Assembly (NCBI GenBank): GCA_023213395.1
Contig: CM041465.1
Location: forward strand, 247,511,741-247,575,740
DNA: 64,000 nucleotides
Direction: 5' to 3'
Source: Cycas panzhihuaensis
Lineage: Eukaryota > Cycadophyta
A model generated the notes under the pieces. That model was not told the origin of the DNA. It saw only the letters and a program-made list of their open reading frames with translations, and made no database searches. Positions 42,914 through 53,451 of this stretch are shown piece by piece. A program made the translations under genes and the position numbers. How positions within the stretch are numbered: position 1 is the first letter of the stretch; every line of letters starts with the position of its first letter.

Positions 42914-44176
42914 TCAAATCCATATAATGCTTGAAAAGGGGACATTCCTGGCAAACGTGTGGTAAGTTGTATTATACCACCATTCTGCTAAATGAAGCCA
43001 TTTGTGCCACTGGTGTGGGCTTTGAGTGGTGAAATTACGTAGATACCCCTCTATGCATTTATTTACAACTTCTGTCTGACCGTCTGATTGTAGATGATGG
43101 AATGGGTGCCTATATGGCCTGATATTAACAGGGGCCGATTGAGGAACCAAATCAATCACATGCTCATATCCACGACTAGGAGGAAGTTCAGGCGGTAGCT
43201 CCTCAAAAACCTTACTACATTGGTCAATTATTTCTTGCACCTCTATGGGAACTTCTTCTACTGCTACCTTATAATAGGAAATCATGAACGAGGTGGGATT
43301 TTTTCGAAGTTTCTTTTCCATACGCTGAGATGATATTAATTGTATTGGATGAATGTCAGGAGCTTGTAGCTTGTACTTACGTCCCTTTTGGTGAAAACAC
43401 ATAAACCTCGTCCGAAAATTGGTAACAATGTTTCCCAAGGTTTGAAACCATTGTACTCTAAGAACCACGTCAACCCCGTCGATAGGCATGGCAAACATGC
43501 AAGTTGAGGTCAAGTATTCTTTAATACGTAAGCTTACATGCTGGCAATAACCACCACAAGGCATAGTCCTACCATTTGCTATTGCCACTTGGAATATATT
43601 GAGTGGTTTTACTGTGACACCTAACTTTTCTGCAGTAGGACGATTTATGAAATTGTGTGTACTATCACTATCTACTAAAATGTAAACCTCCGCATTTTTT
43701 ATTAACCCTAGAAATCTTAATGTCTGCGGTGCGCATGTTTCCCTAGTGATGGCTTGAAGTGATATCTGAACATTGTCTAAGTCTATACTTAATAACTTCT
43801 CGATTTGGGCTTCGTCTTCTTGGACCAATGCTTCCTCTTCTGTAATTTCTTCCCTAGTTTCATTAGAGAGGGGGCCTTCTTCATTATTCATCATGAACAT
43901 CTTCTCAGGAGGGCATCTATGTTCCCGATTATACTTTCCTCCACAACAAAAACATGTTCCATTCTTGATGTGTTCTGCTCTTGACATTTGTTCATCTTTT
44001 TTTTTAATCGTAGGAGCACTGGCTTTAGTTCCAGACTGTTTCCAATTTGGCTTAAATTGCTGGCTAGGAGGTCTTTCAAACTCAGTTTGACGAACGAAAC
44101 TTTGTCTTCCTTCTCTGAATTCTGCTTGAATATTCCTGGCATGGCGTATGGCATTGGTCAGGAAGCTCACCTCCAT
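42914..44176 (-). pseudogene. element G fused nucleocapsid-protease-RT start-integrase ORF (420 codons)
   Basis: A single open frame. Residues 1-110 are the gag end with one CCHC knuckle, CFCCGGKYNREHRC. Protease follows around 165-300 with YILVDSDSTHNFI (consensus DSG, here DSD) and VLRVQWFQTLGNIVTNF. The pre-RT region is KKLRKNPTSFMISYYKVAVEEVP and VFEELPPELPPSRGYEH. The RT start is NIRPYRHPFHH. Then without a frame break comes LQSDGQTEVVNKCIEGYLR, HQWHKWLHLAEWWYNTTYHT, the last part of the integrase core (its Glu in DGQTEVVN). About 600-700 residues of a normal pol are missing. The Gly-to-Asp change at the protease active site predicts inactivity. Confidence 0.9.
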
Positions 44177-44197
44177 GGTCTTTAGTGCATTTTGATA

Positions 44198-44834
44198 TTA
44201 CCTCGAGACCGCTATGTATACTTCTACTAGTTGAGGTTCACCGATATGGGCATCCACCATACTATGCAAAGGCTTGGAACTATTCAAGATAAGATTGTAC
44301 CGCATCGACTGTTGTAACCTGGTAAGTTGGGCGAAATAATCCGTTTTCGTTGTATCTTCATATTGCTGGAATAGAGACTTCTTAAAAAAAGTCCAATTGT
44401 AGTGGATTGTTCCCTCATAATTTCTCTGCCACCAATGAAAAAATTGTAAGGCTTTTCCATATAAGTGCACGCTGCCACCACCAATTTTTCTTTATTGGTT
44501 AAAGGGGTGGTTTTGAACTAGACCTCCATCTACATCACCCAACTACGAATATCCCGGGATCTATCTAGGTCAAACTTTTCTAGCTGAAATTTAGTTCCCT
44601 TAAGACCGAGCCCAACCTGATCTCCTGAATATTCCCCTTCTTCTTGGCTCTGCTCCTCTTCTTTATCTCTACTTTGAAATCCAAAATCTTTTTTTGGAGC
44701 CAACAGAATATCACAAATTTCTTGTATATTCGATTTCAATTCCTTGTACTGGGTTTGCATTAGCGTAATACTACCGTCCAAATGGTCCACCCTTTTTGAC
44801 ACGTCCTCGATTCCCTCGGAGGCTTGGAGCACCA
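44198..44834 (-). pseudogene. element G gypsy gag (capsid)
   Basis: A plausible start at 44834 (MVLQASEGIEDVSKRVDHLDG) lies after the primer site. It continues with an acidic stretch EEEQSQEEGEYSGDQ and FQLEKFDLDRSRDIRSWVM-stop. After a shift comes NKEKLVVAACTYMEKPYNFFIGG, and in the other frame LQFFHWWQRNYEGTIHYNWTFFKKSLFQQYED and YFAQLTRLQQSM, the classic gypsy capsid core. Two frameshifts. Confidence 0.82.
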
Positions 44835-44936
44835 TTTTTCCTATTGTGGTTTTTCCTGACCTTAACTCCGTTCTATTGAAAGAAAATTTCTCACATATTT
44901 CTTGTGGAGACACGCTAAATACCCGCTTCGAAGGAA

Positions 44937-44948
44937 GCTCTGATACCA
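44937..44948 (-). promoter_or_regulatory. primer-binding site of element G
   Basis: GCTCTGATACCA on the + strand; minus TGGTATCAGAGC, intact. Confidence 0.88.
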
Positions 44949-44950
44949 CT

Positions 44951-45576
44951 TGTAGCGATCTAGTTCTACTTTTATAGCAATTTTCCTCAAAATATAGGTA
45001 ATAATCCACAAAAGACAATAACTAGATGCTATTCAATAGTAAAATGAATAAGGAACAAGAATTACAGAATCCACCAAAGTAAATAATAATCTTTATTGTC
45101 AAATAATACCAATAGAGCGAAATTATAACAAAATACCAGTCTTTGCTGAAGAAGTGAGTTTTCCTCTTCGAGGCGAGGAACCCTCCAAACTGCAGCCCCC
45201 AAATGGGCGAGCTAATTGCAGCCCTAGAACCGAAAATGCGCGACCAAAGAACCTCCGACGATGGTTTGGTATGCGTCCTAAACTTCTATTTATAGCGATT
45301 AAAATACTTTAATTAGAAGTTGGCCAGGCTGGGTAATATTCTTCTTAAAACTGCTCAAATAGAGGTCGGCCAGACTGGGTAATATTCTTCTTAAAACTGC
45401 TCAAATAGAGGTCGGCCAGAACTTCTCCAAAAATAGGTAGGCTAATTTTAAATGGTCATAACTTTTGATATAGATGTCAGAATTAACTTTCGTCTAGACT
45501 GTTGGAATCGTTGTTCAGAGGTCTTCGATTTGAATGGTAATAAGCTATATTTTTGACCATATTTTGGAATGCTACA
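44951..45576 (-). repeat. 5' LTR of element G
   Basis: Carries a 46-bp tandem duplication (GGCCAG.CTGGGTAATATTC unit, repeats beginning about 45322, 45368, 45414) that is single in the 3' LTR. Confidence 0.9.
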
Positions 45577-45639
45577 TGTCTTCCATCTTCGTAGACTTCT
45601 GGAAATTTGCACTTGCATTCTGCTTTGTTTTCTTGCAAA

Positions 45640-46186
45640 TGTTAAACCTTATGTTTACATGTTAAGCCTATGTACTTTATTTTTCATGTATTATTTGTAC
45701 TTTTGTACTTTAGGGGTGACTTATCACTTAAGTGATAAAGTGCACACCCACATTCTTTCCTAGTGACACAACATTGTCACTAAAGGGTCAAATGGACCCC
45801 CATGCACTTTTGCTCACTTGAGAGCCCAAAAGGACACGTCCTACATGCAAGGCATGTGCCTTGGATGTTTGACACTTGTCAAACATCCAATGCCTTAGGT
45901 CTCTCCTTTCACTCTATATATTGAGACCTCTCCTCATTGTTCTCATATAGAGTTGGAGTTGTATTGTTCTGCTGCCAATTTGCTAATCAAACTGCTATTC
46001 ATTTGGAGGTTGGACCAATTCCAACTCCTCATACTTGGTATCATTTTGCTCTTTGTCTTCATGCTTGATCTTGCTCATGTTTGATCTCATATTTTCATTT
46101 TTAGTCTAGTTTATCTGCTTTCTAGAACTAGAGTGAATATAGCGTCTAGATCTTGGGATTCTAAGGCCATTTGGGCCATTTCTACA
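45640..46186 (+). repeat. 5' LTR of element A
   Basis: TGTTAAACCTTATG to TTTCTACA. Palindrome TTATCACTTAAGTGATAA near 45721-45738; AGTGACA/TGTCACT and GGGTC/GGACC short dyads near 45763-45797; main dyad 45861-45890; TATATATTGAGACC promoter box near 45914. U3 therefore carries four successive inverted repeats upstream of the TATA-like box. Confidence 0.9.
45861..45890. promoter_or_regulatory. U3 dyad of element A 5' LTR
   Basis: TTGGATGTTTGACA, CT, exact reverse complement; about 25 bp upstream of TATATA. An outer AAGGCA/TGCCTT pair could extend it around a bulge. Confidence 0.8.
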
Positions 46187-46188
46187 TT

Positions 46189-46200
46189 TGGTATCAGAGC
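46189..46200 (+). promoter_or_regulatory. primer-binding site of element A
   Basis: TGGTATCAGAGC, intact, 2 bp past the LTR. Confidence 0.88.
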
Positions 46201-46466
46201 TAGAGGAGACTAGTTCTCTATATTCTGATTTTGTCTTGCTTAAGGGAGACTCAAGGTAGGCTCTACCACTCCTTGGTGACAACCTTCGCTCTCCGAAGGC
46301 GATCCAAGGCATGTTTTAGACCTACAAATTGCAGATCAAGCTTCTTGGAGCAGTACTGAAGGCTGGTGGAAGTATATTTTTGAAATTTGAATTTTTCAAA
46401 CCTTATCTGGGGTGCAACACCCACTGTTTCTTCAAAATAGTGACTTTTCTTAAGTATTTTTTCTTT

Positions 46467-46533
<67 letters not shown>

Positions 46534-48711
46534 CTGTAATACAAGGCAGATTCCAGGAAGTTTTAGGTGCTCTTTTTGACTGAAAATCAGATTTCAGTCA
46601 CTACACTAAGGCTGCACCAGTTTTTTCACTATTTCTGGGTCGTTTTCTACTAACAAAGTTAATCTTCTTTGAACAAAATACTTGCTTCCTCTTGCTGCTC
46701 CCTATTTGACTCCTGTTACAGGCTCTGTGAGTAAAATCAACAGGCTTTCAGTCTCTGAAAACTGCTCAGCAACTCAATTCAGCTGGGTGGTCTTTTGAAA
46801 ACCCCAGAAAGAGGCTCTAAATCACTGAAAAGGCTCATCAGAGTACTGCAGATCCCTAAGAGTGTGTCTTTCCTTCTCATGGGTCCCACGAAGTGCAGAT
46901 AGTGACCGGAGTCAACCCTCAAAGTCCTAAGGCAGCCGTATGAACTCTTGGATTGGTCTCAAGCCGTGCGACCAGCCATAACTTCATGAACTTGCAGCTC
47001 TCTGCACAATTGATGAAAAGCCATGAGACTTTAGAGGGAGTTGGATACCACTAGGGCGCCCCTCCTACTGAATTCTCAGTTCAAACCAAGCGATCTACAC
47101 GTTGTTCTCATCACCTGAGTCTCAATGGGAGCCGCCCAAGCCACCAGAGTCATGCCGTAACTCAAAATTTGAATTTTTCAAAGTATTTAAGTTCGGACAT
47201 TGAAAAACATACTTTATGTTATGTTTTTTAGAATATTCCTTAGCATATTCACCTTTTGATAAAGTTTATTAACCATAGTCACTCTTTTAATCACTAAAAA
47301 TCAAATTTTTAGTCAAAATTAATACTTTTTCAAGTGATCTTTTAGTTGGAGACTACATTAGCTTTGCTTTTGTGACAATAGGGATTGAATCTAGTATTCT
47401 TCAAGTATCTTTCACATTAAAAAGTAATTTTTTTTTTCTTTTTAAAGTCTTTTTAGTCATTTGGGACTTTTTGGCTTAAATCTTCAAAGGAAAAATTCAA
47501 ATTTTTCTTGTTTTTTTACAGTTTAAAATCTTCATTATACTTAGCGATTTCATCAAATCACTAAAGCTAAAGTTGTTACTCATCTTTGGAGATTAAAATT
47601 ACTTGGTTTAGGTCTTCAATCAAGGCTCCCTGCGTGGTGTTCTTGTTGCTCAAAGTTGCAAAAAAGGTTAAAATTCAGCCTTTGTTTTTTTTGGCACTTT
47701 TTGTCTTAACACTTATCTCATGTTTGCAAGTGTTAAAAGACATTGAAAGGAGTGATTTTTAAAGTGTTGTGACCTTGTTAAAGTAATCCTCATCACTATT
47801 TCAATACTTTTCTTAAGGCACCTTGCATGGTGACCTACTTCCCTTAGTCTCAAAAAGGGCTCAAGGAGACTTGTTTCTTAATAAAATCACTTATTTTTGT
47901 TGATTGTTGAGACTATTTTAAAGTCCCAACACTTGGTGCTTGGCGTCTTCAGTTTTTGCAAGTGATCTTCCTCTCTTTTTCAAGCATTAAAAGGAACTCA
48001 CTTGTGTTTTCAACGCAAAGACTTTGCTCTTTTTTCATTGAAGCACTTAGCATCTTCTTCAAAGTGCTTACATTTTCACATTGTACTCAAGCACCTTCTT
48101 TTACTTGGATTTGATAGAACTATTTCACACTAAAGTGCTCTTGTAAAATACTCAAAAGTGTTCATTGTGATGTACTTGGTTGCTTCTCTTTGAATCCATT
48201 TATCATTGTAAACATTAATCAAGCATCTACATCATCCAAGTAAAATTTACTCTAAAGTTCACTTCAATCTTCTAAAAGTGAACTTTAAAATCAAGTAGGA
48301 GATGCCCGAAAAAGGTTCAAACCTTGCCTCTGAAATAATCTTAAGCTTGGTGCATTCCCTAGGGGACCAATCGACCCTATGGTCAATGCACGACAATTAA
48401 GGTTGTTTGAGGGAAAGGAGGTTCGAAAATGGTGTTATTGGGGCTGTGAATCGCAGGGAAAGCATGGTACGTCCATGCAAATCAACCCTACCTGCCTTAT
48501 TCTAGATTTAACTTGGCCAACTATTGGATCTCCTCTATAGATCAGGGTTGGACCAACTCTTTACCCTAGTCCTCCACCCCTCATCATTCCATTCAGTTGT
48601 TGGATCTTCTAGTAAGATTAGAACTATTTGTTTCATTAGAAGGTGGAACTTAAGCGACAAAAGCTTTGAGTTTCCAAGTTATTTGCTAGCTTCAAGCCTT
48701 ACAACTTTAAC
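46201..48711 (+). mobile_element. leader of element A
   Basis: 2.5 kb without credible genes. It includes an (AT)n microsatellite and, from about 48300, the block shared with element N. Many words (CAAGTGATTTT, AAGTGCTT, ACTCAAGCACC) repeat loosely. Unlike N and the tandem copia it has no obvious minisatellite. Confidence 0.7.
46469..46529. repeat. (AT)n microsatellite, about 30 units
   Basis: Uninterrupted AT dinucleotides. Frames reading Tyr-Ile repeats on both strands are products of it. Confidence 0.95.
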
Positions 48712-48896
48712 ATGGTTGCAATTAATATGCTAAATGCATGTACCATCAGGTTAATAGGACAAGACAACTATCAAAAATGGAAAAGAACCATTTAAAATCT
48801 CTTGATAATGGACGAATTTTGGGGTTATGTTTTTGGAAGGATATCTCAACCTGTACCTGTTGTAACCGATGGTGTAATTGTTCATTCTGATACTGC
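48712..48896 (+). pseudogene. element A copia gag, N-terminal part
   Basis: MVAINMLNACTIRLIGQDNYQKWKRTI-stop, LLIMDEFWGYVFGRISQPVPVVTDGVIVHSDTA; one in-frame TAA. Interrupted by gypsy B; the next residues are at 56286. Confidence 0.85.
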
Positions 48897-49734
48897 TGTT
48901 TACTTAAGTATCTCACTACACTTGTGAGATAGGTAGACTTGTCAAGGTAACACAAGTTGTAATCTAGTTTAGGACACAATCAACATAATCATCCATATAG
49001 ATCACACAGATTTATTAACCATTCCACACAGTTATGTCACAGTTTACACACAACAATACAGTAATCAGCACATATTCAGCAATTCATCCTCATATCATAC
49101 ATAGAATCCATATTTCCACGTAACTCTTTATTTTATTAAGCAATAAGTCCTTGTACAAAAGGTTTGGAATGCATTCCTCGCATTCCAGCCACATACACTG
49201 TTGCTGTCACATGCATACCCGGAAGGTAAACATCAATATACACGGATTAGGCTGCTGTCATACGAATTGGTCTCTGTACCGATGTGTGTCTGAATACTTG
49301 GCTCTCACCCTTCTGGAACAGTCCTCTTGGAAGCCCTTAAATGTGCCTTCTTTATGCCTCTTGGCTGAAGGGTTATGACTATCTGTTATAACCGTACCCT
49401 TTCAGTCATAAGCATACCTTTTGTTAACTGTTAGTTAACCTTCCTTAATCACTGTCTTGATCCATTCGTACGTCCGTTCGTACGTCTGACGTCATCTCAG
49501 GTCTCCCTCTGGCAGGTCCTGCCATGCGTATCTTCTCTGTTTGTTTGCATTCTACCAGAGGTACGTATCTGTTGCACCTTTTCGCACGCACTTTTGTCAT
49601 ATGTACCTAGAATGTTGATTTTTCCAACTTTCTGCCACATGCGTACCTCCGTGCGGTCTGTACCTGCACATCCAAGGTTATACAGCCTATCTCTGGTCTC
49701 CTCATAACACAACGTGTCAAATTCTATCCCAACA
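48897..49734 (-). repeat. 3' LTR of element B
   Basis: Rich in GTACGT/CGTACC words. Contains TGACGTCA, a palindromic bZIP-type motif, at 49487-49494. Confidence 0.88.
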
Positions 49735-49839
49735 TCTATCCCCAGTCAACATGATGGGTTTGAGCATCCTTGCTCAACAAAAAATCAAAATTTTGGGGTA
49801 TTCCTCCCCCTCCCTTTCTCAAGGGTGCTCCCGCGGCCT

Positions 49840-50908
49840 CTATTCTACTGACGTAGCCAAGATTTCTTCGTTTATTTGGGTAAGTGTGGCGATTATCGCG
49901 TCATTTTCTTTGATTTTTTCTTGAAGGGTAGCTATCTCTGCCTTGTACCCTTCTTCCATTTCTTTGATTAGTTGGATGATCTGGCATGATTTGTTGTCTG
50001 ATGGAGGTGGTGTTGATGTTTCTCCCATCTCCATTACGGGCGGAAATTCTGGCCATTCTTCAAAGGAAGGTTCCATTTCTTCCTCCTCCCCTTCAGGTTC
50101 TTCTTGATCTTTCTTCCTTTTGCTGCTTTTCCGGATTGTTTGTTTGGTCCGATGAGGAATGGGTGTCCCAGGGGTTTGCTGTAACCATTTGAGAACTTTG
50201 GTCATTTGCTTTTGAATCCTTTTTTTCAATTTTTGATCCTGCAGCAAGTCCTGAAACTCACCCTTGTTTAATAAGTGGCTCTTTTGAAGAAGTAGTTGTT
50301 TTTGTTAACTGTACACTTGGACATTGATAAAATAAGATGGCTAACAATAAGGAAGGGTGACGAAAAGGGTGTGTCATTATTTCTTGAATTTGTTGCTTAA
50401 TGTTATCTGCTAAAAATGCTGACCAATCCAACTTTTCCCCATCCCGGATCTTTAGTAATATCGGCATCATTCCCCCTAGAATGTATGTGTATTTTCGTTT
50501 GGATAAAAACCTAGAATTGATGACTTTTGCTATCCATTGTAATCTGACATCTTTTATATCTGCCACACGAATTCCTCCTGAAGTAAGTTGTGTGTTTTCC
50601 TGACAAAATTCCTTCAACCAAAGCTCACGGTCTACTTCTGATCTTTTGGTAGCCGTGGGAACTTCCCCTTCATTTGGAAGTCCTATTATCAAATGAATTA
50701 TCTCCGCATCTAACTTGATTTTCTTCATATCCTTTTTCAATTCCATTAAGATGCTTTCCAAAATTTCTTGGTCATAATAAATAGGGTTACAATATATGTA
50801 CTCTCCCCAAGCGGCCTGCTTAATCTTGGTCTGAAATTGGGAAGGTAATGCTTCTAGGTCTTTCCTCAATTTCAGCAGAAAAGTCTCCTGACAACCTGCT
50901 GTTCTCAT
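49840..50908 (-). pseudogene. accessory ORF of element B (about 356 codons, one frameshift)
   Basis: It begins at 50908 (MRTAGCQETF, first Met after a stop). The first frame ends at 50258 (EPLIKQG-stop) and the next frame continues without stop through LLNKGEFQDLLQDQKLKKRIQK to 49840, so one inserted base separates the halves. The domain of about 200 residues has the pattern CNPIYYDQEILESIL, AEIIHLIIGLPNEGEVP, ELWLKEFCQ, VRLQWIAKVINSRFLSKRKYTYILGGMMPILLKI and FLADNIKQQIQEIM...PSLLLAILFYQCPSV. It resembles the 'putative plant transposon protein' domain (PF20167) of plant retroelement ORFs; that assignment is from memory of the pattern. Then come a basic RKSSKRKKDQ stretch, an acidic EGEEEEMEPSFEEWPEF stretch and a coiled-coil-like end IIQLIKEMEEGYKAEIATLQEK. 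Its position after pol is where Athila-type elements carry env-like ORFs, but no signal peptide or membrane segment is visible. Confidence 0.65.
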
Positions 50909-51612
50909 GATGGGTTATGGAATTCCAGAGATAAACTGAAAATAACTAAGGAGTATCGATGCAAACCCTACGTGCGTACCTTTTCTGGTATGATTGCTAT
51001 TTTCTTGAAGCCTTCACTCGATTTTTGCGCTGGATTTTGTCCTCCTGCTTCCCTGTATCACAAGGGTTCCTTTTGGCTGCTTGCTGCTACAAATTCGAGT
51101 CGAATCGTCCTCTATTGTCCGTTGTGTACCGTGCGGGAATGCTTGTAGGTACGTACTATATATGTTTGTCTCATTCAATCCTTTTGTTCTATGCGTACTC
51201 GACCGCGTACTTTTTAGGTATGTAAAGTGTAATTTGGCTTACTTTACACAGTATATACCTGGTAACGTACTCTTTTGGTACGTATAGTATATTTTTGACT
51301 TATTTTACACAGTGTGTACCTGGTAACGTACTTTTTTGGTACGTATAATGTATTTTGTAAGAAGAATCTGATTTTCTTAGCAGGATTCTTCAGTCTTGGC
51401 TTTTCTTGTCGCAATATATATCCTTCTTTGCTTATTGCTTATTCATATGATATGAGTTACGGTTGTTTTTTCTGTTTTAAAATTTTTTTTTTTTGTATTT
51501 TTTTTACATATCGAATTGAATCACGTTCCGGTATCAAGGCAATCCGATTTGCCTCAACTTCACACAACACGTATGATACAACCAACTGATCCGGCTGGTA
51601 AGTTGCTCCACC
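50909..51612 (-). mobile_element. spacer between pol remnant and accessory ORF of element B
   Basis: Non-coding in appearance. Contains the 61-bp repeats and several GTACGT/CGTACC words like those of the LTR, plus a T-rich tract near 51480-51510 on the + strand. Confidence 0.55.
51190..51357. repeat. 61-bp tandem repeat inside element B
   Basis: About 2.5 units containing TTTACACAGT, ATACCTGGTAACGTACT and TTTGGTACGTATA; ACAC anchors are 61 bp apart (51247, 51308). Confidence 0.8.
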
Positions 51613-52716
51613 CTAGTTGATATAGGGTTTCAGTTTACTACCCTTGACCATTTCAAAGTAGCTATTCGATAGTTTCTTCAATTGGATAGTGCCATTCTTG
51701 TACACCTTCTCAATCATACATGGGCCTTTCCAATGCATCCTCAATTCTCCCTGGGTTGTTTGGGATTTGTTATCAAATTGCCATACTCGATCACCCTTCT
51801 TAAAATACGATGTCGTGTCGTGGCAGCCATGCCTTGCCTTTTTTCGCCTTTTCCTTGGTGTGGTATGCTTTGTCAGTTTCTTCTTACGATCTCTTAATTG
51901 ATCTTGGTTTATTATTCCTTCTTCCAACCAATGTTCTCTACAATGTATCAAATGGGAAATTCCACATAGTGGTTCTTCATAAAAGGGTTTCACATAATCT
52001 CCAACGTATTCTCCATGATTTCTATCTTCTGGAGTGGCAATTTTGTTTCCTAGACCGTAATCTCTAGGGATACTCTCAGCAAGTTCCTTTTCTTCTTCCT
52101 TAAATTTGGCGTCGATGGTTGAAAAGGATCTTTTGTTGGGTAGGTGTACCTTTAAAGAAGATGAGGAAGGTTCGTTACTTCCTTCCTCGGGCTGGGATGG
52201 GTGTGGGGAAGGGCAGTCTACCTCAAGACCCACACTGGAGGTAGAGAGAAGGTTAGGGTTAGAGGGGTTTGGGGTATTGGGAGGTGAATTAGGGTAAGGT
52301 TTTGGTTTAAAAGGGGGATTTGGGTTTGGGTTTAGGTTTTTTATGTTATTATTAATACTCATATAATCAACAAATTTAGATTTAATATCAACGTCCTCAG
52401 TTACATTCCGAGAAAGTAGGTTACACCTATAGGATGAGGGGTTGACTTCATAGGCATCTTGTAACCAGTAGTCCACAAATCTCATCCCGTTTTCATTGTC
52501 TGAAGAGTTGTAAATTTCTTCGAAGTAGGTCGGTTCTGCTTCTTGGCGATCGATTAATTTGGTGAGTTCTTCGGCCATATGGTAAAGATTTTCTTCATCA
52601 AGAGAAGAGGTTGTTGTTTCACTCACAACGGTTGTACTCGATCCATTGTTAGGTATCACCTCAATGGAATTCTTCCCCAACATTGGTAATACTACTTCAT
52701 TCTCGCCATCTGACAA
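51613..52716 (-). pseudogene. element B post-protease linker fused to integrase C-terminus
   Basis: One open frame of 367 codons. It is in frame with the protease ORF upstream and separated from it by a single TAG. N-terminal: GENEVVLPMLGKNSIEVIP (end of protease region), acidic SLDEENLYHMAEELTKLIDRQ and NVTEDVDIKSKFVDYMSIN. The middle is a Pro/Asn-rich low-complexity stretch (PNPNPPFKPKPYPNSPP). C-terminal: LRDRKKKLTKHTTPRKRRKKA, then FKKGDRVWQFDNKSQTTQGELRMHWKGPCMIEKV, NGTIQLKKL and KGSKLKPYIN, the last domain of a Tat-type integrase. RT, RNase H and the integrase core are missing from between. Confidence 0.78.
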
Positions 52717-52734
52717 GGTGAAGGTTACGTTTTT

Positions 52735-53247
52735 CTAGTTTTTGAGACATTGGGTCTTGTATAGCCAAAGCCTTCCCAATAAGGCTAGATAGGGTGTTGC
52801 ACCCTTTTCCGTTTCCACAATTGTAAAGTCGATTTTCATGACGATTCCTGCCACATCCACTTTGATATTGGCCAGCTTTTCCACAAGTCGTACCAGTAAT
52901 TCATTGGCTGGTTTTAACGAATAAGTTGCCGCTTCCAACTTTGAGCTCCCCAACTTTTGCCATGTCGAGGTGGGTAGTACATTCACGGTTGCTCCTTCAT
53001 CGACGATTACTTTTGAAAACTTTTCTTCTAATACCGTAGTTGTCACCATGGGATCCATGTCGAATGACGTCATCACTTTCTTCAGACTCTTAGTAATTCG
53101 TTGTTGTAATATTCCTTCTTTAATCCAATCGATTACTTGGCATAGGGGGATGGTTAATTGCAATTGTTTCACCAAGTTCTCCATCAACAACAACATTCGT
53201 GGGATATCTTCTGCTGGTAGTCGTTTGAATAATTCCTCCATCTGCAC
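52735..53247 (-). pseudogene. element B aspartic protease
   Basis: ELFKRLPAEDIPRMLLLME, then IVDEGATVNVLPTSTWQKLGSSKLEAA, where the active-site Asp sits in DEGA (Tat/Athila-type form), and TPYLALLGRLWLYKTQC (family ALLGRPWL, here Pro to Leu). It ends at a TAG after CLKN, while downstream family sequence continues in frame (KNVTFTLSDGE). Confidence 0.8.
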
Positions 53248-53451
53248 AACTTAGGGCTGTATTTCTTGTTTTTCCGGTAATTTTTCTTTCTCTTTTTGTT
53301 TATTTTTCCTCACATACACGTGCTTGGTTTCAGGTTTCCCCATTGGCAGCATAGGCTCTGTCTGGTGCAACTCTTCTAACACTTGCTTTGCTTGTTGAAA
53401 TCGATTTATCTCGGTTCGTGGGTTTGGATACCCTTCTTCTACATTCTCTTT

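Larger units (their letters stand above)
41712..45576 (-). mobile_element. element G: Ty3/gypsy with internal deletion, TSD TGTCT
   Basis: LTRs at 41712-42299 (588 bp) and 44951-45576 (626 bp), both TGTAGCGATC...GGAATGCTACA, flanked by TGTCT at 41707-41711 and 45577-45581. In minus sense: 5' LTR, primer site (44937-44948), gag, knuckle, protease, RT N-terminus, then directly integrase end, chromodomain-like tail, PPT (complement at 42300-42315), 3' LTR. At 3.9 kb it is well short of a full gypsy element, because most RT, all RNase H and most integrase are missing. Confidence 0.92.

Noticed and set aside
46263-46583. Tyr-Ile repeat peptides on both strands
   Set aside because: They are translations of the (AT)n microsatellite at 46469-46529.
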